From NCBI RefSeq assembly GCF_003217295.1, contig NZ_QJTJ01000015.1, positions 22,807 to 86,806 of the forward strand: a stretch of 64,000 nt of DNA, given 5' to 3'. The stretch's first letter is position 1; the number at the start of each line of letters is the position of its first letter. The DNA comes from Ureibacillus chungkukjangi (GTDB taxonomy: Bacteria > Bacillota > Bacilli > Bacillales_A > Planococcaceae). The position numbers and the translations under genes were made by a program. The notes beneath the pieces were generated by a model. That model had not been told where the DNA came from and searched no databases. It was given only the letters and a program-made list of their open reading frames with translations. Positions 54,340 to 62,715 of the stretch are shown here, piece by piece.

Positions 54340-55845
54340 ATGACACAGGAATTTCAATATACGGCAGATGTTGTGGTAATTGGTGCAGGTAATGCTGCAA
54401 TGTGTGCAGCGATTGCAGCAAGAGAAAATGGGGCGAAAACAATTGTGCTAGAAAAGTCGCCTGAAAAAGAAAAAGGTGGCAACACTACCTATACACATGG
54501 CTCCATTCGATTTGCTTACAATAACAATGAAGAAATTAAACAAATCATTCCCGATTTAGAGGAAGAGGATTTTAAAATTACGGACTTTGGTAGCTACTCC
54601 GAGGAGCAATTTTATGATGATCTTTGTCGGATGACAGATTATAGAACAGATCCAACACTTGCAAGCTTACTGACAGGAAAAAGCTATGAAACGATGAAAT
54701 GGCTTACCTCTCATAATATAAGGTTCATCCCAATCTATGGAAGGCAGGCTTTTAAGGTTGATGGCATCTTCAAGTTTTGGGGAGGCATGGTTCTAGAATC
54801 GGTTGGTGGTGGGCATGGTTTAGTGGAAGCTCTTCATCAGGAAGCAAAAAACAATGGGATATCTATTCTTTATGACACAATGGCCGTAGAGCTTATTCAC
54901 ACGGATGATGGAATTGCAGGTGTGGTTATTAAGGAAAAGGGAAAAACTAAAACCATACAGGCGAAGTCAGTAGTCATCGCTTCAGGTGGCTTCCATGCAA
55001 ATGTTGAAATGCGTACGCGTTATTTAGGTCCTAAATGGGATGTCGTTCATACAAGAGGAAGCAAGTATAACACAGGAGAAGGCATCCAAATGGCACTCAA
55101 TATCGGCGCATTGCCAGCCGGGAATTGGTCACAGGCGCACTCGGTGACGGGAGATCGCTATTTGCCTGATTTTGAAGAAGGCTTCCAAAAGTTAAGCTAT
55201 CCTTTTGGCGTCATCGTGAATAGTGAAGGCAAACGCTTTGTCGATGAAGGTGCCGACTTTAGAAACTACACCTATGCCCAGTACGGGAAAATGATTTTGG
55301 AGCAGCCCAATAATTGTGCTTGGCAAATCTTTGATGCCAAAGTATCACTGTTTTTACGGGAGGAATACAAAGGAAGAAAAGTGACAAAGGTAAAGGCTAA
55401 TACGTTGGAGGAATTAGCTGATAAAATCGGTGAAATCAATAAGTCGTCGTTTTTAAGTGAAATACAAGCCTATAATAATTCGATTGATGACTCCATTCCA
55501 TTTAATCCAAATATTAAAGATGGTAGGAAAACGGAAGGGTTAGCCATACCAAAAAGTAATTGGGCTAACAAAATTGATACGGCACCCTTTGAAGCCTACG
55601 CAGTCACATGTGGCATTACCTTTACTTACGGTGGGGTCAAAATCAACGAAAACGCACAGGTACAAAGTATATTATATGAAGGAATTCAAGGTCTTTACGC
55701 TGCAGGTGAAGTAGTGGGAGGTTTATTCTACAAAAATTACCCCGGTGGAGCTGGCTTAATGGCAGGCTCGGTTTTCGGCAAAATCGCCGGAGAAAACGCA
55801 GCAAAACACGCTTTAACTCAGCCGGAGTCAACATTAAAATCATAA
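54340..55845 (+). CDS. FAD-dependent dehydrogenase, TcuA-like, copy 3
   Basis: 501 residues. VVVIGAGNAAMCAAIAARENG, EKGGNTTYTHGSIRFAY and LYAAGEVVGGLFYKNYPGGAGL. The GGNT motif and the KNYPGGAG end group it with copy 1 and tricarballylate dehydrogenase-like proteins. Last gene of the island. Probably desaturates or oxidises an acid or ketone intermediate; inferred from family and context. Confidence 0.86.
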   Translation: MTQEFQYTADVVVIGAGNAAMCAAIAARENGAKTIVLEKSPEKEKGGNTTYTHGSIRFAYNNNEEIKQIIPDLEEEDFKITDFGSYSEEQFYDDLCRMTDYRTDPTLASLLTGKSYETMKWLTSHNIRFIPIYGRQAFKVDGIFKFWGGMVLESVGGGHGLVEALHQEAKNNGISILYDTMAVELIHTDDGIAGVVIKEKGKTKTIQAKSVVIASGGFHANVEMRTRYLGPKWDVVHTRGSKYNTGEGIQMALNIGALPAGNWSQAHSVTGDRYLPDFEEGFQKLSYPFGVIVNSEGKRFVDEGADFRNYTYAQYGKMILEQPNNCAWQIFDAKVSLFLREEYKGRKVTKVKANTLEELADKIGEINKSSFLSEIQAYNNSIDDSIPFNPNIKDGRKTEGLAIPKSNWANKIDTAPFEAYAVTCGITFTYGGVKINENAQVQSILYEGIQGLYAAGEVVGGLFYKNYPGGAGLMAGSVFGKIAGENAAKHALTQPESTLKS

Positions 55846-55856
55846 TAGTATTTGAA

Positions 55857-55890
55857 GTAGCTACTCACGACGCGGGGTAGCTGCATTTTT
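55857..55890 (+). terminator. terminator of catabolic block 3
   Basis: GTAGCTAC / GTAGCTGC stem (one G-T pair) with ATTTTT tail. It marks the right edge of the catabolic genes. Confidence 0.75.
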
Positions 55891-55893
55891 GAT

Positions 55894-56115
55894 TTAAAAG
55901 GAAAAGATGCTCATAAGGATGATCAATAGTCCTCCTCCGATAAAATAACCGCCCCAGCCAGTTTTCTTATTTTTGATATCATCGTAGCCCGTAATAAAGA
56001 AAAATATGCCCAGTAATAACTGCCCAACAGAACTAAATCTATAGTCCATTGTAATTATACTGTATAGCGATAGAGCTACAACTAATATTGGAAGTAATAT
56101 TCTAGTTAATTTCAT
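55894..56115 (-). CDS. small membrane protein (DUF3953/YczI-like)
   Basis: 73 residues, three hydrophobic segments (about 5-22, 30-45 and 55-72) with a basic turn (DDIKNKKTGWG). It resembles small DUF3953 proteins such as YczI by size and pattern, from memory. AGGGGGG ribosome site on the minus strand. Function unknown. Confidence 0.6.
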   Translation of the reverse strand: MKLTRILLPILVVALSLYSIITMDYRFSSVGQLLLGIFFFITGYDDIKNKKTGWGGYFIGGGLLIILMSIFSF

Positions 56116-56214
56116 GCCAATCCCCCCTTATTTAAGGGTAACAAAATGATTTGTAAAATAAAACCAAAAAATGATAAATCTCTGTGCAGCAAAAGGTGGT
56201 GGGATACTTGATTG

Positions 56215-56820
56215 TGCTAAGTGACAAGCAACGTCAGTGCCCCAAAAGAAGCGGAATCATCAAGAACGGGAAGAGAGAAGCAGTGTCAGTTCCCCAAAAG
56301 AAGCGGAATCATCAAGAACGGGAAGAGAGAAGCAGTGTCAGTTCCCCAAAAGAAGCGGAATCATTAAGAACGGGAAGAGACAAGCCGTGTCAGTTCCCCA
56401 AAAGCAGTGGAATCATCAAGAACGGGAAGAGAGAAGACGTGTCAGTTCCCCAAAAGCAGCAGAATCCTCAAGAACGGGAAGAGACAAGACGTGTCAGTTC
56501 CCCAAAAGCAGCAGAATCCTCAAGAACGGGAAGAGACAAGCCGACTCAATTCCCCAAAAACAGCAGAATCCTCAAGAACGGGAAGAGACAAGCCGACTCA
56601 ATTCCCCAAAACAGCGGAATCCTCAAGAACGGGAAGAGAGAAGCCGTCTCAGTTCCCCAAAAGCAATGGAATCATTAAGAACGGGAAGAGACAAGCCGAC
56701 TCAATTCCCCAAAGCAGCAGAATCCTCAAGAACGGGAAGAGACAAGACAACTCATTACCCCAAAAGCAACTGAATCCCCAAAACCGGTAACTGACAAGCA
56801 ATCTCATGCACCCCAACAGC
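56215..56820 (+). repeat. 52-bp tandem repeat array 3 (about eleven units)
   Basis: The marker CGGGAAG recurs at 56267, 56319, 56371, 56423, 56475, 56527, 56579, 56630, 56682 and 56733, with a degenerate copy at 56785: steps of 52 with two of 51. A half unit precedes. Unit core GTGTCAGTTCCCCAAAAG matches array 1 (TGTCAGTGCCC.GAAAAG). All three plus-strand frames stay open across it, producing Arg/Lys/Gln-rich pseudo-proteins, which is an effect of the repeat and not coding. Confidence 0.9.
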
Positions 56821-56822
56821 CA

Positions 56823-56860
56823 ACCAAAAAAAGTTCTCCATCAAAAGACGAAGAACCTTT
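56823..56860 (-). terminator. terminator of ansA
   Basis: On the minus strand AAGGTTCT pairs with AGAACTTT, then a T run (A run at 56826-56832 on plus). Confidence 0.7.
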
Positions 56861-56875
56861 ATTCACTAAAGCTAT

Positions 56876-57844
56876 TTAATTGAAATATTCCTTTAAGTCA
56901 ATCGGTGTGTTTTCTTGGTTTAGGCCGATTAATAGCTTTAAGCGGGCTTTTTGGCCGTTGATGCCGTTTGCGAAGATTACGCCCATGCTTTCAAGGCTTT
57001 TTCCTCCGCCTTCATAGCCGTAAATACCTTCTGCAATTCCGTTAAAGCAGCGGGATACTAAAATGACCGGAATTTTAGCGTCTAATAATTTTTGGATTCC
57101 CACAGCAACATCAGGTGGGACGTTTCCTTGACCTAAGCCCTCTAGCACAACACCGTCATAGCCTAAAGTTAATATGGCTTCTAGCAAGTCTCTTTCCATT
57201 CCAGCATATACTTTTAGAAGTGCTACTCGTTTTTCGATGGAGTTGACCTCCACATAGCGGCGATTCACTGGCGCTTGGTGAATATGGACCATTTTCTTTG
57301 TTACTAATCCAATGGGTCCATATTGTGGGCTTTGGAATGTATTGACACTCGAAGTCGATGTTTTGGTAATGTTGAATGCCTGATGGATTTCATCGTTCAT
57401 CACCACAAGAACGCCTTTGTCTCTTGCCTCATCACTACATGCCACTCGAACTGCTTCAACTAAGTTATAAACACCGTCTGCCCCAAGCTCATTAGAGGAT
57501 CTCATTGCACCGGTTAAAACAATTGGAAAATCATATTGTGTTGTTAGGTCTAAGAAATAGGCTGTTTCTTCTAATGTATCTGTTCCATGAGTAATAACTA
57601 CACCATCAACAGAATGATCCTTTTCATATTGCACTAATACATTACGTAAATGGAGCATTTCCTTAGTCGTGATATGAGGAGACGGATAATTAAATGCTTC
57701 CATTTCAACAATGCTAGCATATTTGTTTAGTTGTTCACTCACACCTAAAAGGGGATTTTTTTCGTTTGGAAGTACCGCTCCAGTTTCATTCATTTTCATG
57801 GAAATTGTACCACCAGTATGAATTAATAAAATATTTTTCTTCAT
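56876..57844 (-). CDS. ansA: L-asparaginase, type I
   Basis: Hydrolyses asparagine to aspartate and ammonia. 322 residues. First catalytic threonine in LLIHTGGTISM, second motif THGTDTLEETAYF, and SSNELGADGVYN after it. No signal peptide, so cytoplasmic. Divergent from prsW across a palindromic gap. Confidence 0.93.
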   Translation of the reverse strand: MKKNILLIHTGGTISMKMNETGAVLPNEKNPLLGVSEQLNKYASIVEMEAFNYPSPHITTKEMLHLRNVLVQYEKDHSVDGVVITHGTDTLEETAYFLDLTTQYDFPIVLTGAMRSSNELGADGVYNLVEAVRVACSDEARDKGVLVVMNDEIHQAFNITKTSTSSVNTFQSPQYGPIGLVTKKMVHIHQAPVNRRYVEVNSIEKRVALLKVYAGMERDLLEAILTLGYDGVVLEGLGQGNVPPDVAVGIQKLLDAKIPVILVSRCFNGIAEGIYGYEGGGKSLESMGVIFANGINGQKARLKLLIGLNQENTPIDLKEYFN

Positions 57845-57881
57845 GGGAAAAACCTCACTTAACCATCTTTTCTATTGCTAC

Positions 57882-57900
57882 TAATGTTATAATAACATTA
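57882..57900. promoter_or_regulatory. 19-bp perfect palindrome between ansA and prsW
   Basis: TAATGTTAT-A-ATAACATTA. The centre contains TATAAT (57888-57893) on the plus strand, so a bound protein would cover a promoter -10. It is too short for a GlnR/TnrA site. Confidence 0.55.
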
Positions 57901-57928
57901 ATGAAGTTTTATGGAAGGAGTGTAGCTC

Positions 57929-58603
57929 ATGTTAATATTGTTATCCGCAGCCGTAGCTCCCGGATTGGCTTTGTTAAGCTATTTTTATTTGCGAAATCAA
58001 ATGGCAACAGAGCCGAGAAAAACGTTATTACAGGCCTTCTTCTTTGGGACATTAATCACTTTTCCTATTATGTTTATTCAGTATGTCGTAAAAGAGGAGG
58101 AAGCCATTACAAACCCATTTTTTGCAGATGTATTATTTTCCAGTGGGTTAGAAGAATTTTTTAAATGGCTTGTTATCTTTACGCTTATTTTCAGGCATAT
58201 TGAATTTGATGATCCTTATGACGGGATTTTGTACGGTGCCAGTGTTTCACTCGGCTTTGCTACAATCGAAAATGTACTTTATTTACTTACATTTGGGATT
58301 GATACAGCATTTGTCAGAGCAATTTTACCGGTTTCTAGTCATGCCTTATTTGGCGTTGTTATGGGATATTATTATGGGAAAAGTAAATTTGCGCAAAATG
58401 ATAAGCAAATCGAATACTTAGTTCTTTCTTTCTTCGCACCCTTGTCATTACATTTCACTTACAATTCCATCTTAACATTCCAAGGGTATTGGGTTTATTT
58501 AATAGCACCGTTTATGTTGTTCTTATGGTGGTTTGCTTTGAAAAAGGTCAAATTAGCCCATCAACACCTCGTGCAGCATTTGTTTGAACAAAACAAAATT
58601 TAA
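57929..58603 (+). CDS. prsW: intramembrane protease PrsW
   Basis: Polytopic membrane protease that cuts the anti-sigma factor RsiW in B. subtilis. 224 residues. Family residues: EE in SSGLEEFFKW, E in ATIENVLYL, H in SSHALFGVVMGY and H in LSLHFTYN. AAGGAGTG ribosome site. Next to sleB as in B. subtilis. Confidence 0.92.
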   Translation: MLILLSAAVAPGLALLSYFYLRNQMATEPRKTLLQAFFFGTLITFPIMFIQYVVKEEEAITNPFFADVLFSSGLEEFFKWLVIFTLIFRHIEFDDPYDGILYGASVSLGFATIENVLYLLTFGIDTAFVRAILPVSSHALFGVVMGYYYGKSKFAQNDKQIEYLVLSFFAPLSLHFTYNSILTFQGYWVYLIAPFMLFLWWFALKKVKLAHQHLVQHLFEQNKI

Positions 58604-58646
58604 AAGCTTCTATTTTCATTCCAATTATGAAAATGGAGGCTTTTTT
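58602..58646 (+). terminator. terminator of prsW
   Basis: Long stem AAAAGCTTCTATTTTCAT / ATGAAAATGGAGGCTTTT with TTTTTT. Confidence 0.88.
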
Positions 58647-58745
58647 AGTGTGGAAAAATAGGGTTTATGTAAATCAATAGAGCCTTGGCTGAGTAAAATT
58701 TGTTTTTGTCATTTTTAGCTTTATATGTTTTTTCTGAGTAAAAAC

Positions 58746-58774
58746 GTATAAAAGTGAATCTTTTTTACATGCTA
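58746..58774 (+). promoter_or_regulatory. candidate sigma-G promoter of sleB
   Basis: GTATA, 17 bases, CATGCTA, matching the forespore sigma-G pattern (-35 GHATR, -10 CATNNTA). sleB is a sigma-G gene in B. subtilis. The leader would be very short. Confidence 0.5.
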
Positions 58775-58793
58775 TGAGAAAGGAGTGAAATAA

Positions 58794-59579
58794 ATGGTAA
58801 GAAGTATTTTTATGACTATCATTTTAATATTTGGCACACTTACAATTATAAAGCCAAATGAACCATTAGCATTTTCGGGTCAAACAATTGAACGCGGAGC
58901 ATTTGGAGATGATGTTATCGAGTTACAGGCTCGGTTACAGTATGTTGGGTTTTATAAAGGTAAAATTGATGGGATTTTTGGATACGGAACATACTGGGCT
59001 CTGCGCAATTTCCAAGAACAATATGGACTTGGGGTAGACGGTATTGCAGGAGGTCAGTCTAAGGATAAGCTAGTAAAGGCAAGTGAGTACCATAGAGATT
59101 GGGTTTATGAACAAATAGAAAAAGGAAATCGATTTACTCATTATGGCGGGAAACCATTGGCGCAACAAACAAGTGCTGGTGCTGGAACAGCTGAAAGTAG
59201 TGATGTTCAGCTTCCGGTAAAATATTCTGAAAGAGATCTGCAATTAATGGCTAATGCTGTTTATGGAGAAGCGCGTGGTGAACCTTATGAGGGACAAGTG
59301 GCTGTAGCTGCGGTTATTTTAAATCGATTAGAATCGGCAGAATTCCCAAATACGATTTCTGATATCATTTTCCAACCGGGAGCATTTACAGCCGTAGCAG
59401 ATGGGCAAATTTGGTTAACGCCTAACGCGAGAGCAAAAGAGGCTGTATTGGATGCCATGAATGGATGGGATCCAACTGAAAATGCACTTTACTATTTCAA
59501 TCCAAAGACTGCTACTAGTAAATGGATTTGGTCAAGACCGCAAATTAAGCAAATTGGTGAACATATATTCTGCTACTAA
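58794..59579 (+). CDS. sleB: spore cortex-lytic enzyme SleB
   Basis: Lytic enzyme that degrades spore cortex during germination. Signal peptide (about 1-27), peptidoglycan-binding domain (GAFGDDVIELQARLQYVGFY to GLGVDGIAG, about 35-85), linker, then the Hydrolase_2 domain with the catalytic glutamate in VYGEARGEPYEGQVAVAAV. 261 residues. Operon with ypeB, 12 bases apart. Confidence 0.95.
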   Translation: MVRSIFMTIILIFGTLTIIKPNEPLAFSGQTIERGAFGDDVIELQARLQYVGFYKGKIDGIFGYGTYWALRNFQEQYGLGVDGIAGGQSKDKLVKASEYHRDWVYEQIEKGNRFTHYGGKPLAQQTSAGAGTAESSDVQLPVKYSERDLQLMANAVYGEARGEPYEGQVAVAAVILNRLESAEFPNTISDIIFQPGAFTAVADGQIWLTPNARAKEAVLDAMNGWDPTENALYYFNPKTATSKWIWSRPQIKQIGEHIFCY

Positions 59580-59591
59580 AGGAGGGACAAT

Positions 59592-60881
59592 ATGAAGAGT
59601 GCTATCTATTTACTTTCCATTGCCGTGTTAGCGCTAGGGTTATATTCTTATGAAGTGAGAAAAGAAAATACGAATTTACAACAAACCGTTCAGGCACAAT
59701 ATACTAATTCCTTAACAAACGCTTCAGACAAACTATCGACCTTGCAGGAATCCGTTTCACAATCTTTACTATTCCAAGACGAAAATGCACTAAATAATGA
59801 ACTGGATAATATTTGGCGTATTAGTAACGAATTTCGTTCAACTATTAGTAGCCTTCCGCTAAGTAGAGAAGTATCAAATGAATGGCTTCGATATGTTGGG
59901 AACATCGGTGAAGAAGCAAAATATGCAGCAGACAATGGTGACTACGAATCTTGGCAAAAACGCATGCCTGTTGTAAATCAGAATTTACGAGCCTTAGCTG
60001 ATGAATGGACTGTCGCAACAGCGAATTTTTATCAGAATGATGCCAGTATTTCTGAATGGGCTTCTGTAGCTGAAAAAGAAACAAGTGAGTCTCAATTTAA
60101 AAATGTTACGGCAAATTTAAAATCCTATGGTGAAACAGATTTCCCATTAACAGCTAGTGAATCTGATTGGCTGAAGAAAAGAGAGCTTCAAAATCTAGAT
60201 GATAAAGAAATTACAAAAGAACAGGCGATAGATAAGCTTGAATTACTCGTACCAGGTGTTAAGGATGCCACTTACACGGTAACAAAGAGTAAGGATGATG
60301 CCCCATATCCTTTCTATCACATCCAATTTGTTAAAGGAAGTCGAATTGGATATGCTGACATCACTGAAAAGGGCGGCTATATATTATCCTTCTTATCTGA
60401 ACGTCCTGTTCAAGAAAAAACAGGAATTACTCAACAACAAATTCGCGATCAAGTTATGGAACTATTAAATCGAGCAGGTTATAAAGATTTACAATTGGTT
60501 GAAATGCGTGAAAACCATCAAGCATGGCATTTGTCTTTAGCTCGAGTTGTTGGGGATGATAAGGCGCTTGTTTACCCAGATGGAATTCAAGTAAAAATCT
60601 CTAAGGATAGCGGAGAGCTATTAGGGCTAAACGCTATGGAATATGTACAAAAAGAAGAAATCAATGAAGACCAAAAAGTAGAACCAATTGATTGGGAAGC
60701 GTTCTTCAGACCGGGTACTACTGTTGAAGAAGAGCAGTTAATCTTTACTGAAAATGAAGCTTTCCAGCTAAGAAAGTGTTATCAAGTCATTGCACGCTTT
60801 GATAATGATTTAAATGAAACATTCCGAGTTGTTGTTGATGCAGAAAATCATGATGTTATAAAGGTTGAGTACATGAATTAA
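59592..60881 (+). CDS. ypeB: germination protein YpeB
   Basis: Partner needed for SleB deposition in the spore. N-terminal membrane anchor (about 3-20), a helical region (25-200) and PepSY-like domains in the C-terminal half (ITKEQAIDKLELLVPG; ITQQQIRDQVMELLNRAGY). 429 residues. AAAGGAGGG ribosome site. Confidence 0.94.
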   Translation: MKSAIYLLSIAVLALGLYSYEVRKENTNLQQTVQAQYTNSLTNASDKLSTLQESVSQSLLFQDENALNNELDNIWRISNEFRSTISSLPLSREVSNEWLRYVGNIGEEAKYAADNGDYESWQKRMPVVNQNLRALADEWTVATANFYQNDASISEWASVAEKETSESQFKNVTANLKSYGETDFPLTASESDWLKKRELQNLDDKEITKEQAIDKLELLVPGVKDATYTVTKSKDDAPYPFYHIQFVKGSRIGYADITEKGGYILSFLSERPVQEKTGITQQQIRDQVMELLNRAGYKDLQLVEMRENHQAWHLSLARVVGDDKALVYPDGIQVKISKDSGELLGLNAMEYVQKEEINEDQKVEPIDWEAFFRPGTTVEEEQLIFTENEAFQLRKCYQVIARFDNDLNETFRVVVDAENHDVIKVEYMN

Positions 60882-60924
60882 TCCCTTGCCTCCACATATA
60901 GCTTTTTTATCTAGGTGAGCACTT

Positions 60925-60973
60925 CATTCCCATGGATTATTCTAATAGTTCTTTATGAATATCCATGAGAATG
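60925..60973. repeat. imperfect inverted repeat between ypeB and ypfA
   Basis: CATTCCCATGGATTATTC and GAATATCCATGAGAATG pair over almost their full length. No T run. Could end the sleB-ypeB mRNA or bind a regulator. Confidence 0.5.
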
Positions 60974-61054
60974 TAGTAAAATCTCCTGATGATATAGAAA
61001 AAAAGTAGTATTCGTGCAATAATGAAGTCATTATGATTGTGCGAGGCGAAGATT

Positions 61055-61714
61055 ATGCAACTAAAAATAGGGACTGCATTGACTTTAGAACCCACTTATA
61101 CAGATAGAGTCGAAAAATTCCGGTGTAAAATAGTTGAACAAGAAAATAACATAATTTATATAGACTATCCGGTTAATACTTTGACAAACAAAACAGCTTT
61201 TTTAGTAGATGGTGCACAATTTCGTGCCACATTTGTATCAGAAGATAAAGTGAGCTATGCCTTTAACACAGAAGTTTTAGGCCGTAAGCTTGGTAATATT
61301 CCTACGATTTTGCTATCGTGTCCTCCAATTGAAGATTTTGTGAAGATTCAAAGACGGGAATTTGTTCGAGTTAATACCTCTGTAGATATTGCACTTGACT
61401 ATAATAATAAGTTTTATCAGTTTGTAACTGAAGATATAAGTGCTGGTGGCTTAGCGATTCATTTCAATAAAGAATTTCCATTTAACGAAGGGGAGAGCGT
61501 AAACCTGACAATCGTTTTACCTTTTATGAACGGAGAAATCCGTTATGTTAAAACAGCTGGAAGTATCATTCGTATAATAGAAAAGAATCGTATTTCCATA
61601 GCCTCACTTCAATTTACAGATACAGAGGATATTGACAAGCAGTATATCGTCCGATTTTGTTTTGAAAGACAATTGCTAAATAGAAGGAAACTAGAAGCAA
61701 ATACAACTAACTAA
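61055..61714 (+). CDS. motI: PilZ c-di-GMP receptor (YpfA/MotI)
   Basis: 219 residues. N-terminal YcgR-like barrel (1-95) and C-terminal PilZ domain with the c-di-GMP motifs QRREFVRVN and DISAGGLAI. In B. subtilis it binds the motor protein MotA when c-di-GMP is high and stops swimming. Same position before cmk as in B. subtilis. ATG 61055 is chosen; the upstream codons lack a ribosome site. Confidence 0.9.
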   Translation: MQLKIGTALTLEPTYTDRVEKFRCKIVEQENNIIYIDYPVNTLTNKTAFLVDGAQFRATFVSEDKVSYAFNTEVLGRKLGNIPTILLSCPPIEDFVKIQRREFVRVNTSVDIALDYNNKFYQFVTEDISAGGLAIHFNKEFPFNEGESVNLTIVLPFMNGEIRYVKTAGSIIRIIEKNRISIASLQFTDTEDIDKQYIVRFCFERQLLNRRKLEANTTN

Positions 61715-61722
61715 TCAGCTGT

Positions 61723-61761
61723 CCCAAGGGTTTGTGCAGACAAACTTTTGGGGCATTTTTT
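61723..61761 (+). terminator. terminator of ypfA
   Basis: 13-pair stem CCCAAGGGTTTGT / ACAAACTTTTGGG, GCAG loop and TTTTTT. Confidence 0.88.
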
Positions 61762-61914
61762 AGGTAATTGTTTAAAGTGGGCCTGCATTTTAGAGAAGAA
61801 AATTTTTGTTGTAAATGAGTGATTGTAGTCACAAAAATATGGACAATTACAGGTGTAACAACTAAGTAATTACTTCGTGAATATGGTACAATATTGTAGG
61901 AAAGTAGGGATTTT

Positions 61915-62589
61915 ATGGATAAACAAATTCAAATTGCAATCGATGGACCAGCAGGAGCTGGAAAAAGCACTATAGCAAAAATTGTTGCAGAAAATTTAGG
62001 CTTTACCTATATCGATACAGGTGCAATGTATAGAGCAGTTACGAATAAAGCAATATCTCAAAACATAGAATTAAGTGATGCAAACTCTTTAGAAATTATG
62101 TTATTAAATACTTCAATTATTTTAGAGCCTTCACCAAATGGACAACTTGTTTTTGTTGATGGGGAAAATGTAACAGAAGCAATTCGTTCAAACGAAGTAA
62201 CAGCAAATGTAAGTGAAGTTGCAGCACATGCAAATATTCGTGAAATCCTTGTGGCAAAGCAACAAGAACTAGCTGCACGCGGTGGAATTGTCATGGACGG
62301 AAGAGATATTGCAACACATGTTCTTAAGGACGCGGAGCTGAAAATTTTCATGTCGGCTTCCGTTGAGGAAAGAGCAAAACGCCGATTCATCGACAATGAA
62401 AGAAGAGGTATTCCTTCTACAATTGAAAAACTACAAGAAGAAATCGCATTACGCGACAAACTTGATAGTCAACGAGAAGCATCTCCATTAATTCAAGCAG
62501 AGGATGCCATTTATCTTGACACAACAGAGCTTTCAATTGAAGAAGCAGCTGGTGAAATTTTAAAATTAGCCAAACAACAAATGGCTTAA
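61915..62589 (+). CDS. cmk: cytidylate kinase
   Basis: Phosphorylates CMP and dCMP. 224 residues. P-loop IDGPAGAGKSTIAK near the start, YIDTGAMYRAVT and GIVMDGRDIATHV. AGTAGGG upstream of the ATG. Confidence 0.97.
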   Translation: MDKQIQIAIDGPAGAGKSTIAKIVAENLGFTYIDTGAMYRAVTNKAISQNIELSDANSLEIMLLNTSIILEPSPNGQLVFVDGENVTEAIRSNEVTANVSEVAAHANIREILVAKQQELAARGGIVMDGRDIATHVLKDAELKIFMSASVEERAKRRFIDNERRGIPSTIEKLQEEIALRDKLDSQREASPLIQAEDAIYLDTTELSIEEAAGEILKLAKQQMA

Positions 62590-62715
62590 AATCAGCCTCT
62601 GTTTAGTACTTCAAGAAAAAAGTTTATGAAATTTCTGATATTAAAGGAAAATTTTTTGTTTTTATGGACAATTTAGAATAAAATAGAAATTGGAAGATGC
62701 GAAGGAGGGTTACAT

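Noticed and set aside
28154..55890. Bona fide steroid degradation cluster
   Set aside because: HsaABCDEFG-like and KstD-like genes are present, but no KshAB Rieske hydroxylase or side-chain beta-oxidation genes are seen, so the steroid label is not justified.
56184..56790. Repetitive Arg/Gln-rich proteins in three frames of array 3
   Set aside because: All three frames are open only because the repeat lacks stops; no ribosome sites and mutually exclusive overlaps.
57882..57900. TnrA/GlnR site at the ansA-prsW palindrome
   Set aside because: TGTTAT-A-ATAACA has a 13-bp span, whereas the GlnR/TnrA site needs TGTNA-N7-TNACA over 17 bp.
57766..58421. Plus-strand ORFs overlapping ansA and prsW
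   Set aside because: Shadows in other frames of two well-supported genes.
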